64,000 nt of DNA from Rhodospirillales bacterium (GTDB lineage: Bacteria; Pseudomonadota; Alphaproteobacteria; Rhodospirillales; Casp-alpha2): positions 309,309 through 373,308 of the forward strand of contig JAEPMA010000004.1 in NCBI GenBank assembly GCA_017644185.1, written 5' to 3'. Below the pieces are notes generated by a model. It was not told the DNA's origin. It saw nothing but the letters and a program-made list of their open reading frames with translations, and searched no databases. Made by a program: the position numbers and the translations under genes. Below, in pieces: positions 54,565 to 64,000 of this stretch (within the stretch, counting starts at the first letter, position 1; each line of letters starts with the position of its first letter).

Positions 54565-55272
54565 ATGGCCGATGTTCCGAAATCCATGACGATCATCATC
54601 CCCGCGTACAATGAGGCGGATACGATTACCGAATGTATCCGGCGCGTGAAAGACGCCGACAAGCGGGGGCTTGAGTGGGATATCGTTATTTCCGACAACG
54701 TGTCGACCGACGGCACCCGCGAGATCCTGGAAAAGATCGACGACCCGAAGATCAAGGTGGTGCTGCGCGACACCCATTCGGGCAAAGGGGCTAATCTGCG
54801 GACCGCGATCGCGCACGCCACCGGCGACATCATCATGTGGCAGGACGCCGATCTGGAGTACAATCCGAAAGATTATGAAGACGTGCTCGAGCCGTTCTTC
54901 GAGACCGATGCCGACGTGGTCTATGGCTCCCGGCTGACGCGCGCCAAATACTGCAAGGTCTACGGTGCGCCGAACTTCATCGCCAACAAGGTTTTGACCT
55001 GGACCGCGAACGTGCTGTTCAACCGCATCTTCACCGATATCGAAACCGCGATTAAGGCGTTTCGCCGGGATGCGCTGGTCTCTCTCAACCTAACGTCCGA
55101 AGGTTTCGAGATCGAGCCCGAGGTCACCGCCAAAATCTGCAAGGCCGGATACAACATTTATGAAGTGCCGATTTCTCACGCCGCGCGCGGCTACGAAGAA
55201 GGCAAAAAAGTCCGCTGGTGGCACTTCTTCACCAGTATCTGGAGCCTGATTCGGTGGCGTGTCGCCGGTTGA
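54565..55272 (+). CDS. Family 2 glycosyltransferase, DPM1/polyprenyl-phosphate type
   Basis: 235 residues: 'TIIIPAYNEADTI', 'ISDNVSTDGT', 'IIMWQDADLEY' (DxD) and 'FTDIETAIKAFR', which parallels the TDxETxYKxF motif of dolichyl/undecaprenyl-phosphate glycosyltransferases. No C-terminal membrane segments, so it is the soluble form. It may make an undecaprenyl-phosphate sugar used by the GT-C-like protein at 49213. It begins after a 107 bp gap, the second longest in the right half. Confidence 0.85.
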   Translation: MADVPKSMTIIIPAYNEADTITECIRRVKDADKRGLEWDIVISDNVSTDGTREILEKIDDPKIKVVLRDTHSGKGANLRTAIAHATGDIIMWQDADLEYNPKDYEDVLEPFFETDADVVYGSRLTRAKYCKVYGAPNFIANKVLTWTANVLFNRIFTDIETAIKAFRRDALVSLNLTSEGFEIEPEVTAKICKAGYNIYEVPISHAARGYEEGKKVRWWHFFTSIWSLIRWRVAG

Positions 55273-55296
55273 TGCTGAAGCACCTGTCTTGGTTCG

Positions 55297-56028
55297 ATGA
55301 CTAACGAGCCCGTCCCCCAAGATCCGCTGGCGTACGAAGGCCGCGAGTTCGAGGCTGCCGTTAACCTCGTCAACTATTATCGCTGGATCACCGATTTGTT
55401 CCGGCCGTACTTGAAAGGCGACGGTACCGAAATCGGTGCGGGCATAGGCACCTATTCTGGATACCTGCGTCCGTTCTTTTCGACACTCGATCTGGTCGAG
55501 CCGTCACCCCTGCAGAAACAATCGCTCGAACGTGCCTTTAACGGCGATACCAACGTGCGGGTGTTTTCCGAAACCATCGACGCATACCGCCGTGACGCGG
55601 GCGACGGGACGAGAGACAGCATCTGCCTGGTCAACGTGCTCGAACATATCGAGGATGACGCCGCCGCGCTTGCCGACATGTCGGCGATCCTGAAAGACGG
55701 CGGACATATCTGCATCTTCGTCCCGGCTTTGCCCTGCCTGCACAGCAAGCTCGACGACATCTTCGGTCATCACAGGCGCTATACGCGCCCGGAACTGGAA
55801 GAGAAGGTCCGCGCCGCCGGCTTCGAGATCGAAACCTGCAGATACATGGACATGCTCGGCATTGCGGCCTGGGGCCTGATCAACACGTTGCTTGGTTCGA
55901 CCACGCTCAACCCCCGAATGGCCAAGATCTACGATGCCGTCTGCGTGCCGATTACGCGCGCCATCGAACGCGTCGTACCGGCACCTGCCGGCAAAAGCCT
56001 GCTCATCGTCGGAACGAAACGTGATTGA
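55297..56028 (+). CDS. Class I SAM-dependent methyltransferase
   Basis: 243 residues. Motif I is 'TEIGAGIGTYSG' (about 46-57), with 'CLVNVLEHIEDD' and 'FVPALPCLHSKLDDIFGHHRRYT', the last typical of a group beside DPM1-like transferases in polysaccharide loci. It probably methylates a sugar or lipid carrier intermediate. The end overlaps the next gene by 8 bp. Confidence 0.8.
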   Translation: MTNEPVPQDPLAYEGREFEAAVNLVNYYRWITDLFRPYLKGDGTEIGAGIGTYSGYLRPFFSTLDLVEPSPLQKQSLERAFNGDTNVRVFSETIDAYRRDAGDGTRDSICLVNVLEHIEDDAAALADMSAILKDGGHICIFVPALPCLHSKLDDIFGHHRRYTRPELEEKVRAAGFEIETCRYMDMLGIAAWGLINTLLGSTTLNPRMAKIYDAVCVPITRAIERVVPAPAGKSLLIVGTKRD

Positions 56029-57016
56029 TCTCGTCGTCGTACTGATCGCGGCCATCGCCAGTTTTCTCGTCGCGCTGATCGGGACCGGACTGCTGAGCCG
56101 GATCCTCGCCGACCGGGGCATCCTCGATCGGCCGAACCAGCGCAGCTCGCACAAACAAGCAACACCGCGCGGCGGCGGGATTGCCGTTGTCGCCGCGATC
56201 CTGGCGGGCTTTGGCGTCCTTATCCTGACGGGACAGCCGTTGCAGGCGGGGATCGGCACGGTCATCGCCGTGACGATCGCGATCGCCGCGGTCTCGTGGG
56301 TCGACGACGTGCGCGGTCTGCCGGCTTTTGTGAGACTCGGTCTACAAGCCGTATGTGTGGGCGTTTCGCTCTATCTTCTCCCGTTACCCGTCCCGGCGAT
56401 CATCGCGGACTTTCCCGGATGGGCGCAGGCGACGATCATGGGTCTGGCGTGGCTGTGGTTTATCAATCTCTACAATTTCATGGACGGCATCGACGGCATT
56501 ACCGGGATTGAGACCCTCGTCATAACCATCGGTATCTCCGTGGTGCTGCAGGTCGGAAATAGCGGGCACGCGTTGATCGCGCCGGCATTGATCATCGCGG
56601 CGGCCATGCCCGGTTTCCTAAAATGGAATTGGCCACCGGCAAAGATCTTCATGGGAGACGTCGGCAGCGTCGCGCTGGGCTACTTGCTTGGTTGGCTGTT
56701 ACTGGCATCGACTTCCGACGGCTCGACGCTGGCGGCTATCATCGTCAGCGGATACTATCTCGCCGACGCCACAATGACGTTGATCCGCCGCGCCTTGAAG
56801 GGGGAAAAGGTCTGGCAGGCACACCGCCAACACGCCTATCAGACGGCACTGCGGAACGGCATGACGCACGGCATGGTCAGCACCCGCATCGGCATTTTGG
56901 GAATTGCCCTGATCGCGCTGGCGTTGATGTCTCTCGATTATCCACTCCCGGCGGCACTGGCAGCCGTTGTCATTGTCGCCGCCGTGATGCATCACTTCAT
57001 GCGGCAACGACATTAG
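56021..57016 (+). CDS. Undecaprenyl-phosphate sugar-phosphate transferase (WecA/WbpL family)
   Basis: 331 residues, GTG start, about ten membrane spans. 'SVDDVRGLP'-type DDxxG (SWVDDVRGL), 'NFMDGIDGITGIE' and 'IFMGDVGSVALGY' are the Mg- and nucleotide-binding motifs of the MraY/WecA family, and 'HRQHAYQ' matches the cytoplasmic HxxxY loop. It should start glycan assembly by placing a (amino)sugar 1-phosphate on undecaprenyl phosphate. The CapD-like dehydratase at 60564 may make its donor. Confidence 0.9.
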   Translation: MIDLVVVLIAAIASFLVALIGTGLLSRILADRGILDRPNQRSSHKQATPRGGGIAVVAAILAGFGVLILTGQPLQAGIGTVIAVTIAIAAVSWVDDVRGLPAFVRLGLQAVCVGVSLYLLPLPVPAIIADFPGWAQATIMGLAWLWFINLYNFMDGIDGITGIETLVITIGISVVLQVGNSGHALIAPALIIAAAMPGFLKWNWPPAKIFMGDVGSVALGYLLGWLLLASTSDGSTLAAIIVSGYYLADATMTLIRRALKGEKVWQAHRQHAYQTALRNGMTHGMVSTRIGILGIALIALALMSLDYPLPAALAAVVIVAAVMHHFMRQRH

Positions 57017-57035
57017 ACGTAAGACGGACCCGGCT

Positions 57036-58325
57036 TTGAGCTCTTTCGGCATTTTCAAATTTCCCCCGGCGCGCCCCGGCCCGCTCGGATATGTATACGC
57101 GACGGTGTGCATGTTGTTGGGGCCGGTGTGCATGTTCAACGCGCGCGCACTGGTACCAGTCATCGCCCTGGCGGCGCTCGCCGCCCTTATCGTCGCATGG
57201 CGGAAAGATCGATTGGCGGCTCTGAGAAAAATCGATCTCACGCTTGCTGTTCTGCTGGCCGGCTATATCTGCGCCATGCTTCTGGCGTCATTCGGCTGGG
57301 AGGGAACCGGATCCCCTATCGTGTCGATCGTCAAATTCCTTGGCATCGCCTTGATGGCGCTGACGCTGGTGCCCCTCCAGTCGGGTTTGACGGCGTCCGA
57401 CCGGCAATGGGTTTTTCTAGCTTTTCTGACAAGCGTCACGATCTGCATCGCTTGGATTCTCATCGATGTCGGCACCAGCGGCAGCATCTCCTCGATCGCC
57501 TTCGGATACACTGGCACGGATGACGGTCCCAACCCTGAACTCCAGTACTACGGTTACTTCTGGTACAAGTCGGTTTCGGCGTTGCTCGGTGTGTCCGTTC
57601 TCGTTCTGGGTATCTATATGAGAAGCCGCGCCGGTATCGTGGCAGCGCTCGCACTCTCGTTCTTCTGTGTTCTGGGTGCGGATCTGATCGGGAGCCGAAC
57701 CGCGGCACTCGGCGTCGTGTGCGCGTTGGCCGCTGGGGTTCTTTATCACCTGATCGGTCGTCACCGGCTGAAGGCCCTGCTTGCCGGCACCGCGGCTGCT
57801 TTTCTGCTTCCCTTGTGGATCGCCGCCAGCGGCGTATCGCCAGACGACATCACGGCGAAACTCGAGGCCGGACAGCCGGGCTCCTACAGCATCGCCTATC
57901 GGATGCATATCTGGGACTACGTCACCGATAAGATCATGGAAAAGCCGATCCTCGGATGGGGTGCCGGGTCGTCAAAACATCTCGGCACGGACGCCCAGGG
58001 GCAGTTGACCGATGCAAAGTTCGGCTTGCTCGGCGAGCCGATACCCGTGCATCCCCACAACGGTGTTTTACAGGTCTGGCTTGAGTTCGGCGCCGTCGGC
58101 GCGATTGCCGCCTTCGCATTACTGGCCCGAATGATGGTGCTCGCAGACCGGCGTGCCGTGACACCCGCGCGGCGTATCTGGTCATTTTCGGCGATCGCTC
58201 TTCTGGGGTGCTTTTTCGGCTTTAACTTCAGCATCTCATCGAGCTGGTGGCTGGCGAGCATCGTCGCCCTGACGTCCATCGCCGCCGCATTCATGCCCGC
58301 CCGTGACATAACGGAGCATGCGTGA
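57036..58325 (+). CDS. O-antigen ligase/polymerase-type membrane protein (WaaL/Wzy)
   Basis: 429 residues, TTG start, about eleven membrane segments. The large periplasmic loop (about 265-345) ends with 'PVHPHNGVLQVWLEFGAVGAI', the HxHN signature of the Wzy_C/WaaL family. It should join the finished glycan to lipid A-core or polymerise repeats. Ligase and polymerase cannot be told apart by sequence reading. Overlaps the next gene by 4 bp. Confidence 0.82.
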   Translation: MSSFGIFKFPPARPGPLGYVYATVCMLLGPVCMFNARALVPVIALAALAALIVAWRKDRLAALRKIDLTLAVLLAGYICAMLLASFGWEGTGSPIVSIVKFLGIALMALTLVPLQSGLTASDRQWVFLAFLTSVTICIAWILIDVGTSGSISSIAFGYTGTDDGPNPELQYYGYFWYKSVSALLGVSVLVLGIYMRSRAGIVAALALSFFCVLGADLIGSRTAALGVVCALAAGVLYHLIGRHRLKALLAGTAAAFLLPLWIAASGVSPDDITAKLEAGQPGSYSIAYRMHIWDYVTDKIMEKPILGWGAGSSKHLGTDAQGQLTDAKFGLLGEPIPVHPHNGVLQVWLEFGAVGAIAAFALLARMMVLADRRAVTPARRIWSFSAIALLGCFFGFNFSISSSWWLASIVALTSIAAAFMPARDITEHA

Positions 58326-59593
58326 AGATTCTTTTTTTCACCGAGAATTTTCCGCCCGAGACAAATGCCGCGGCGACCCGGGTGTTCGAGCGCGCGCTTT
58401 ACTGGAAAAAGTGGGGCCACGACGTCACCGTCATCACCTGCAATCCGAATTTTCCACACGGCCGGCTGTTCGACGGATATGACAACCGTTACAAGACCGA
58501 GGATATGGACGGGCTCCGCGTGGTCCGGGTGCGAACCTATATTTCCCCCAACCGGGGCGTGATCAGGCGTATCCTCGATTTTCTCAGCTTCATGGTCAGC
58601 GGTTATCTGGCGGCCGGACGCGAACCGCGCCCCGACGTCGTGATCTCGACCTCCCCACAGTTCTTCGCCGCCGTTGCCGCATGGTGGTTTTCGAAGCGAA
58701 ATAAGCTTCGCTATGTGTTCGAACTGGGCGACCTCTGGCCGGCCTCGATCGCCGCTGTCGGGGCGATGAAAGCGAACCTCGGTCTTCGCCTTCTGGAAAA
58801 ACTCGAATTGAAAATGTACCGCGATGCTGACGCCGTCGTCGCGTTGACATCGTCGTTCAAGGAGAACCTGGTGAGCCGTGGGATCGACGCCGACAAGATT
58901 GCCGTCGTGATCAATGGTGTCGATCTGTGGCGTTACGCCCCAAAGCCGCGCGATAAGACGCTCGCGGCCGAAGCGGGGATCGAAGAAGGGGACTGCGTGG
59001 TCGGGTATGTCGGCACGCACGGTATGGCGCATGCCCTGAATAACGTTCTCGACGCCGCGGTGTTGCTTCGTGACAGGGATGATATCCGGTTTCTGTTGGC
59101 GGGGGCCGGCGCCGAGCGGGCCCAACTGGTCGCGCGTGCCGGCGCCGAGAAGCTGACAAACGTCAGCTTCCTCGACCCGCAGCCCAAAGAACGGATGCCC
59201 GATGTATGGTCCCTTTGCGATGCGGCGTTGGTGCACCTGAAGGATTCGGACGTCTTCGCGGGCGTCATCCCGTCGAAAATCTTCGAAGCCATGGGCATGG
59301 GCCTGCCAATCGTGTTCGCCGGCCCGACGGGTGAAGGCAGCCGCATTGTCGCCGCCGCCGGCGCCGGGCCGATCGTGCCTGCCGAAAACCCCGAAGCCCT
59401 GGCGGCTGCCTGCCGATCGCTCGCAGACGACGCGGATCAGAGAAAACAGCTGTCGGAACGCAGTCTCGCCGCCGCCCCCCGATACAGCCGCGAGACACAG
59501 GCCCGGCATATGCTCGGCGTGCTCGAAACGGCCATCGACGGTAAAGGCTGGCAAGCCGCCGCCGTCGATCCGGAGAGCGGCAAGCCAGGATGA
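58322..59593 (+). CDS. Family 4 (GT-B) glycosyltransferase, WbuB-like
   Basis: 423 residues, GTG start. 'FFTENFPPETNAAATRVFE' opens the acceptor domain, a membrane-associating helix region is near 'FLSFMVSGYLAAG', 'VVINGVDLWRY' marks the domain boundary and 'VIPSKIFEAMGMGLPIVFA' is the E-x7-E donor motif of GT4. It resembles the WbuB transferases that add the second sugar to the lipid-linked intermediate. Confidence 0.88.
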   Translation: MKILFFTENFPPETNAAATRVFERALYWKKWGHDVTVITCNPNFPHGRLFDGYDNRYKTEDMDGLRVVRVRTYISPNRGVIRRILDFLSFMVSGYLAAGREPRPDVVISTSPQFFAAVAAWWFSKRNKLRYVFELGDLWPASIAAVGAMKANLGLRLLEKLELKMYRDADAVVALTSSFKENLVSRGIDADKIAVVINGVDLWRYAPKPRDKTLAAEAGIEEGDCVVGYVGTHGMAHALNNVLDAAVLLRDRDDIRFLLAGAGAERAQLVARAGAEKLTNVSFLDPQPKERMPDVWSLCDAALVHLKDSDVFAGVIPSKIFEAMGMGLPIVFAGPTGEGSRIVAAAGAGPIVPAENPEALAAACRSLADDADQRKQLSERSLAAAPRYSRETQARHMLGVLETAIDGKGWQAAAVDPESGKPG

Positions 59594-60567
59594 GGATTGG
59601 CGTCACCGGTGCGAACGGCTTCGTCGGCGGGTACCTGCTGACGGCCCTTAAAGATGCCGGTCACGACGTCGTCGCGCTGGTCCGCTCGGCCACGGGCCTG
59701 GATCGCGCATCGGTCGACGAAGTCGTCACCATCCCAACCATCGACGGCCGGACCGAGGTTGAAACGCTCACGGCGGCGCTCGAAGGACTGGACTGCATCG
59801 TTCATCTGGCGGCGCGGGTCCATGTGATGAATGCAGAACTCGACGATAAAGCGTTCGCGGACGTGAACGTCGAAGGGAGCTTACGACTGTTCGATGCAGC
59901 TCAGGAAGCGGGCGTCGAACGCTTCGTATTCCTGAGCTCGGTCAAAGCGGCAGCGGAGCGGTCAGGTGAAAAGCCCCTCACCAGTGACGATGCGCCCGCG
60001 CCCGAAGACGCCTACGGCCGTTCGAAACTGGAAGCCGAGCGACGCTTGAGCGCTTTGGCCGCCGGGTCGGCGTGCAAGCTGGTCATCCTCAGACCGGCTT
60101 TCGTTTACGGCTGGCCACCGGCGGGGAACTTCAGAACCGTCATCAAGGCCGTCGCCAAGGGCATCCCCTTACCCTTATCCGCCATCCGCAATGCCCGCGA
60201 CATGACCTATGCCGGCAATCTCGCCGACGCGATCTGCGCCGCATGCAGTGCGGACGGGCTGTTAGATGCCCCTTATTTTGTCTCTGACGGGACACCGGTT
60301 TCGACACCGGACCTATTTAAGGGTGTCGGCGCCGCACTCGGCCGGCCGGCGCGGCTTTTCCACGTCCCGGTCTCGCTTCTCAGGTTGGCAGGGGCTTTGA
60401 CCGGGCGAAGCGCCGCGATAGCCCGTCTGACGGAGAATTTTGTCGTCGACACGGGGCCCTTCATCCGTGACGCACGCTGGCAACCGCCTTATAAGATGTC
60501 GGAAGGGCTGAACGCCGTAGCCGAGGCTTGGCAAGCGGCAAAACGGGCGGGACCTGATCGAACGTGA
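59590..60567 (+). CDS. NAD-dependent epimerase/dehydratase (WbpV/WbuV-like SDR)
   Basis: 325 residues: 'GVTGANGFVGGYLL' (residues 4-17), 'FLSSVKAAAE' and 'YGRSKLEAE' (YxxxK). This is the SDR type often found between a WbuB-like transferase and a CapD-like dehydratase, where it reduces the 4-keto-6-deoxy-HexNAc, as in QuiNAc or FucNAc synthesis. Both neighbours are present here. Overlaps each by 4 bp. Confidence 0.85.
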   Translation: MRIGVTGANGFVGGYLLTALKDAGHDVVALVRSATGLDRASVDEVVTIPTIDGRTEVETLTAALEGLDCIVHLAARVHVMNAELDDKAFADVNVEGSLRLFDAAQEAGVERFVFLSSVKAAAERSGEKPLTSDDAPAPEDAYGRSKLEAERRLSALAAGSACKLVILRPAFVYGWPPAGNFRTVIKAVAKGIPLPLSAIRNARDMTYAGNLADAICAACSADGLLDAPYFVSDGTPVSTPDLFKGVGAALGRPARLFHVPVSLLRLAGALTGRSAAIARLTENFVVDTGPFIRDARWQPPYKMSEGLNAVAEAWQAAKRAGPDRT

Positions 60568-62486
60568 AGTTGTTACATCGCATATCCGGCCGCGGCATGA
60601 TCGCTTTCGGGCACGATATCGTCATGGCCGGCCTGTCGTTCGTTCTCGCCATGTATCTGCGGGTCGGTGCCACCAGCTATTACCTGAGAGCCGATCTCCT
60701 CGTCGAAGGCGCCGTCGCGATGACCATCATCGGGGCCATCGTGTTCTGGGTGTCGGGATTGTACCGGGGCGTCTGGCGTTATGCGTCGATGGACGATCTG
60801 ATGGCGATCACCCGCGCCGCAACGGTCACGATGCTGGTGTTCATGGTGGTGATGTTCATCTGGTCGCGCATGGACGAAGTGCCGCGCTCCGTCCCGTTCA
60901 TCAACTGGTTCGTATTGATGGCTTTACTGGGTGGCCCCAGGTTCGTCTATCGCTCATGGAAAGACCGCCGTATCGAGCTGCCGAGCCTTTATTCGGTTAA
61001 CAAGATACCGGTATTGCTGATCGGCGCGTCGGATGGCGCTGACCAGTTCCTGCGCGGCCTGCGTCACGCGTCGAACACCCCTTACAGTATCGTCGGGATC
61101 GTCTCCGAGCATCCCGAACGGGTCGGACGCACCATTCGTGGCGTCGATGTGATCGGCACCGTCGCCGACCTGGAAGCCGTCGTCAAAGACCTGAAGGCAC
61201 GCGGCACGGCCCCCCAGCGGCTGGTCCTGACCAAGGACGAGATCACCGGCGCCCCCGTGCGCGATCTTCTGGAGCGTGCCGCCCAGCTTGGCCTGACTTT
61301 GGCCCGTGTGCCGCGCGCAACCGACCTGCAGCACGCCGACAGCGATCGGGTCGAAATCAAGCCGGTCGCCATCGAAGACCTGCTGGGCCGCCCGCAGACC
61401 CCGCTCGAGCGCGCCATCATGCAGAAACTGATCAGGGGGCGGCGCATTGTGATTACGGGTGCCGGCGGCAGCATCGGCTCGGAACTGGTACGCCAGGTCG
61501 CCGCCTTCGAACCGGCCGTGATCGGTTTGATCGAGAACAACGAGTACGCTCTCTACACCATCGACCGCGAACTCGCCGAAAGTCACCCGAAACTGGCGCG
61601 GCGCGCCATCATCGCCGATGTCCGTCACCGCCAACGCATCACCGCCGCGATCCGCGATCTCGGCGCCGACATCGTGTTTCACGCCGCTGCCCTCAAGCAC
61701 GTGCCATTGGTCGAGGACAACGCCGCAGAGGGCGTACGCACCAACGTCCAGGGCACCATCAACGTCGCCGACGCCTGCCGGTCATCCGATGTATCGGCGA
61801 TGGTCTTGATCTCGACCGACAAGGCGATCAATCCGTCCAGCGTCATGGGCGCCACCAAGCGCGCCGCCGAAATGTATTGCCAAGCCCTCGATCTCGAGGG
61901 GGATGAGGGGGACTGCCGCTTCGTCACGGTGCGCTTCGGCAACGTTCTGGGATCCACCGGTTCGGTGGTGCCCCTGTTCCAGCGCCAACTCGAGAGAGGC
62001 GGGCCTTTGACCGTGACCCACCCCGAGATGACGCGCTACTTCATGACCATCCGCGAGGCGGTGGAACTGGTGCTCGAAGCATCCGCCATCGGCAGCACCG
62101 ATGAAATCGCCGATGGGCGGATTTTCGTGCTCGACATGGGCGAGCCGGTAAAGATCGTCGATCTCGCCCGCCAAATGATCCGGCTTTCCGGGCGCGTGCC
62201 CGACGAGGACGTTAGGATCGAGTTCACCGGCATCCGCCCGGGTGAGAAGCTCTACGAGGAAGTCTTTCATGACGGCGAGACGACCGTCGAAACCGACCAC
62301 GCCGGCCTTCTTCTTGCCGCGCCCCGCGTCGTCGCCATCGAGGAGCTTACCCGCCAACTCAAGCCGTTGATGGCAGCCGTGGAAAACGGCGACGACGAAG
62401 CCGCGCGTGCGATATTGCATGATTTGGTGCCGGAGTTTATCGAACCCAATGACAATGCCGCGCCGAAGCGTGCACATTCGACCTAA
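60564..62486 (+). CDS. CapD/FlaA1-type membrane nucleotide-sugar 4,6-dehydratase
   Basis: 640 residues, GTG start. Four N-terminal membrane segments (to about 130), a first Rossmann-like domain, then the dehydratase domain with '[13 protein letters not shown]' (about 294-306), '[12 protein letters not shown]', '[20 protein letters not shown]' (Met in place of the usual catalytic Tyr, normal for this family) and a 'PGEKLYEE' tail. It should dehydrate UDP-GlcNAc to the 4-keto-6-deoxy sugar that feeds the WecA-type enzyme. The last gene of the polysaccharide locus; its TAA overlaps an in-frame ATG of purH. Confidence 0.9.
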   Translation: MKLLHRISGRGMIAFGHDIVMAGLSFVLAMYLRVGATSYYLRADLLVEGAVAMTIIGAIVFWVSGLYRGVWRYASMDDLMAITRAATVTMLVFMVVMFIWSRMDEVPRSVPFINWFVLMALLGGPRFVYRSWKDRRIELPSLYSVNKIPVLLIGASDGADQFLRGLRHASNTPYSIVGIVSEHPERVGRTIRGVDVIGTVADLEAVVKDLKARGTAPQRLVLTKDEITGAPVRDLLERAAQLGLTLARVPRATDLQHADSDRVEIKPVAIEDLLGRPQTPLERAIMQKLIRGRRIVITGAGGSIGSELVRQVAAFEPAVIGLIENNEYALYTIDRELAESHPKLARRAIIADVRHRQRITAAIRDLGADIVFHAAALKHVPLVEDNAAEGVRTNVQGTINVADACRSSDVSAMVLISTDKAINPSSVMGATKRAAEMYCQALDLEGDEGDCRFVTVRFGNVLGSTGSVVPLFQRQLERGGPLTVTHPEMTRYFMTIREAVELVLEASAIGSTDEIADGRIFVLDMGEPVKIVDLARQMIRLSGRVPDEDVRIEFTGIRPGEKLYEEVFHDGETTVETDHAGLLLAAPRVVAIEELTRQLKPLMAAVENGDDEAARAILHDLVPEFIEPNDNAAPKRAHST

Positions 62487-62515
62487 TGACCGACGAACGA
62501 GGACAATCGAGAACG

Positions 62516-64000
62516 ATGACCGACGCCAAGATCACCCGCGCCCTAATCAGTGTTTCCGACAAGACCGGCCTTCTGGCACTCGGCGAGTCCTTAGCCAAGG
62601 CCGGTGTTGAAATCCTGTCGACCGGCGGCTCCGCCAAGGCGCTGCGGGACGGCGGTGTCCCCGTCGTCGAAGTCAGCGATTTTACGGGTTTCCCGGAAAT
62701 CATGGACGGCCGGGTCAAAACGCTGCAGCCGAAGATCCACGGTGGTCTGTTGTCCGTGCGGGGAAACAAGGAACACGAAGACGCGATGAAGGCGCACGGC
62801 ATCGAGAACATCGACCTGCTCGTCGTCAATCTCTATCCGTTCGAAGAGACCGTCGCCAAGGGCGCCGACTTCGACACCTGCATCGAAAACATCGACATCG
62901 GCGGACCGGCGATGATAAGGGCGGCGTCGAAAAACCACGCCTTCGTCACCGTCGTCGTCGATCCCGCCGATTACGACCGGGTGCTTGAGGAGATGGACGC
63001 CAACGGCGGTGCGACGACGGGCGCGTTCCGGACCCGGCTGGCGGCCAAGGCCTATGCGCGGACCGGCGCTTACGATGCGGCGATCTCGTCCTGGTTTGCG
63101 GAACAGCTGGACGAGACTTTCCCCGCCACCAAAGTCATGTCAGGTTCACTCAAGCAGGTGCTGCGCTACGGCGAAAACCCGCACCAGGAAGCCGCCTTTT
63201 ACACCAACAACGAAAACCGCCCCGGGATCGCGACAGCAGCCCAGCTTCAGGGTAAGGAGCTGAGCTTCAACAATCTGAACGACACAGATGCCGCGTTCGA
63301 ACTGGTCGCCGAATTCACCGATACCCCCGCCTGCGTCATCGTCAAGCACGCCAACCCGTGTGGTGTCGCCGTCGGCGACAATCTAACCGAGGCCTACACG
63401 CGCGCGCTCGCATGCGATACCGAAAGCGCGTTCGGCGGCATCATCGCCTTCAACCGAGCCCTGGACGCGGATACAGCCAAGCTCGTCGCCGATCTTTTCG
63501 CAGAAGTAATCATCGCCCCGTCGATCAATGACGATGCGAAAGCGGTGTTCTCAACCAAGAAGAACCTGCGTGTCCTGGAAACCGGCTCCATGCCGGCCGC
63601 CGATGCATCCGGGATGACGGTGCGCTCATTGTCGGGCGGTTATCTGCTACAGACCCGCGACGCCCTTCTGACGTCCGACGATCTCAAGGTCGTCACCAAG
63701 CGCGAACCGTCAGCGGAAGAACTGCGGGATCTGATGTTTGCATTCACGGTCTGCAAGCATGTGAAGTCGAATGCTATCGTTTATGTCAAGAACGGCGCCA
63801 CGGTGGGTGTCGGCGCCGGTCAGATGAGCCGGGTCAATTCATCGCGCATCGCCGCCTGGAAAGCCGCCGACGCGGCCCGCGTCGCTGGTGACGCGGAAAG
63901 CTGGGCCATCGGCTCGGTCGTCGCATCCGACGCGTTCTTCCCGTTTCCGGACGGTCTGCTCGCCGCCGCCGAAGCCGGCGCCACGGCCGTCATCCAGCCG
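62516..64000 (+). CDS. purH: Bifunctional AICAR formyltransferase/IMP cyclohydrolase (3' truncated)
   Basis: 495 codons are visible and still open at the right edge; full PurH is about 525 residues, so only the end is missing. The N-terminal IMP cyclohydrolase has '[11 protein letters not shown]', 'STGGSAKAL' and '[15 protein letters not shown]'; the formyltransferase part has '[12 protein letters not shown]', '[11 protein letters not shown]' and '[15 protein letters not shown]'. It catalyses the last two steps of IMP synthesis. ATG 62516 follows GAGGA by 12 bp; an in-frame ATG at 62486 overlapping the previous stop (TAATG) would add ten residues. This housekeeping gene marks the right border of the accessory locus. 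Confidence 0.95.
   Translation, partial: MTDAKITRALISVSDKTGLLALGESLAKAGVEILSTGGSAKALRDGGVPVVEVSDFTGFPEIMDGRVKTLQPKIHGGLLSVRGNKEHEDAMKAHGIENIDLLVVNLYPFEETVAKGADFDTCIENIDIGGPAMIRAASKNHAFVTVVVDPADYDRVLEEMDANGGATTGAFRTRLAAKAYARTGAYDAAISSWFAEQLDETFPATKVMSGSLKQVLRYGENPHQEAAFYTNNENRPGIATAAQLQGKELSFNNLNDTDAAFELVAEFTDTPACVIVKHANPCGVAVGDNLTEAYTRALACDTESAFGGIIAFNRALDADTAKLVADLFAEVIIAPSINDDAKAVFSTKKNLRVLETGSMPAADASGMTVRSLSGGYLLQTRDALLTSDDLKVVTKREPSAEELRDLMFAFTVCKHVKSNAIVYVKNGATVGVGAGQMSRVNSSRIAAWKAADAARVAGDAESWAIGSVVASDAFFPFPDGLLAAAEAGATAVIQP

Noticed and set aside
1..64000. CRISPR arrays, tRNA or rRNA genes, complete insertion sequences
   Set aside because: No regularly spaced repeats, no cloverleaf-like or rRNA sequence and no intact transposase gene were seen on either strand.

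Overview
All genes in this 64 kb window lie on the + strand. Spacing is very tight (mostly 0-30 bp, or 1-35 bp overlaps), and together they form one large surface-polysaccharide locus that ends in the housekeeping gene purH, cut by the right edge. High G+C, frequent GTG and TTG starts, TTGA/GTGA/ATGA stop-start overlaps and the gene content suggest an alphaproteobacterium, perhaps of the Rhodospirillales. That placement is inference: there is no rRNA or other taxonomic marker here except part of purH.

Layout. (1) 1-18945: methyltransferases, sugar-nucleotide epimerases, a fused cytidylyltransferase/PfkB kinase, a kinase, a split transketolase, two 'sporadic carbohydrate cluster' proteins, a DegT aminotransferase, a WbuC-like cupin, a sulfotransferase-like protein and two tandem TIGR04372-type glycosyltransferases. 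(2) 19002-25843: a phosphonate-type module with a LicC-like cytidylyltransferase, an AsnB-type amidotransferase, an APS-kinase-like P-loop kinase, a PglK-like ABC flippase and a PEP mutase fused to a nucleotidyltransferase domain. (3) 25844-26154: the longest gene-free gap, with a perfect hairpin and possible transposase debris. (4) 26155-33425: a second phosphorus module. Four of its genes match, in kind, size and order, the Campylobacter jejuni genes Cj1418, Cj1417, Cj1416 and Cj1415 that build cytidine diphosphoramidate for the capsular O-methyl phosphoramidate group. An alkaline-phosphatase-superfamily gene is inserted among them and an SGNH protein follows. (5) 33422-51132: sugar isomerase, oxidoreductases, FkbM methyltransferase, an AlgI/AlgJ-like O-acetylation pair, a KdsB-like cytidylyltransferase with phosphatase and 2-hydroxyacid dehydrogenase, a heparinase-like lyase, a second AsnB-type enzyme and glycosyltransferases. 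(6) 51230-62486: CDP-glucose-derived deoxysugar genes (rfbF, rfbG and partners), a WecA/WbpL-type initiating transferase, an O-antigen ligase/polymerase, further glycosyltransferases and a CapD/FlaA1-type dehydratase. (7) 62516-64000: purH.

Working model (inference). A glycan is started on undecaprenyl phosphate by the WecA-like enzyme, extended by the glycosyltransferases, flipped by the PglK-like ABC protein and ligated or polymerised by the WaaL/Wzy-like protein. It would carry O-acetyl groups and phosphorus decorations of two chemistries, C-P (phosphonate) and N-P (phosphoramidate). Each phosphorus module has its own nucleotidyltransferases and its own CysC-like kinase, which suggests 3'-phosphorylated CMP/CDP donors used much as PAPS is used. 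The juxtaposition of the two modules is the most striking thing in the window. Family assignments come from motif reading without database searches.
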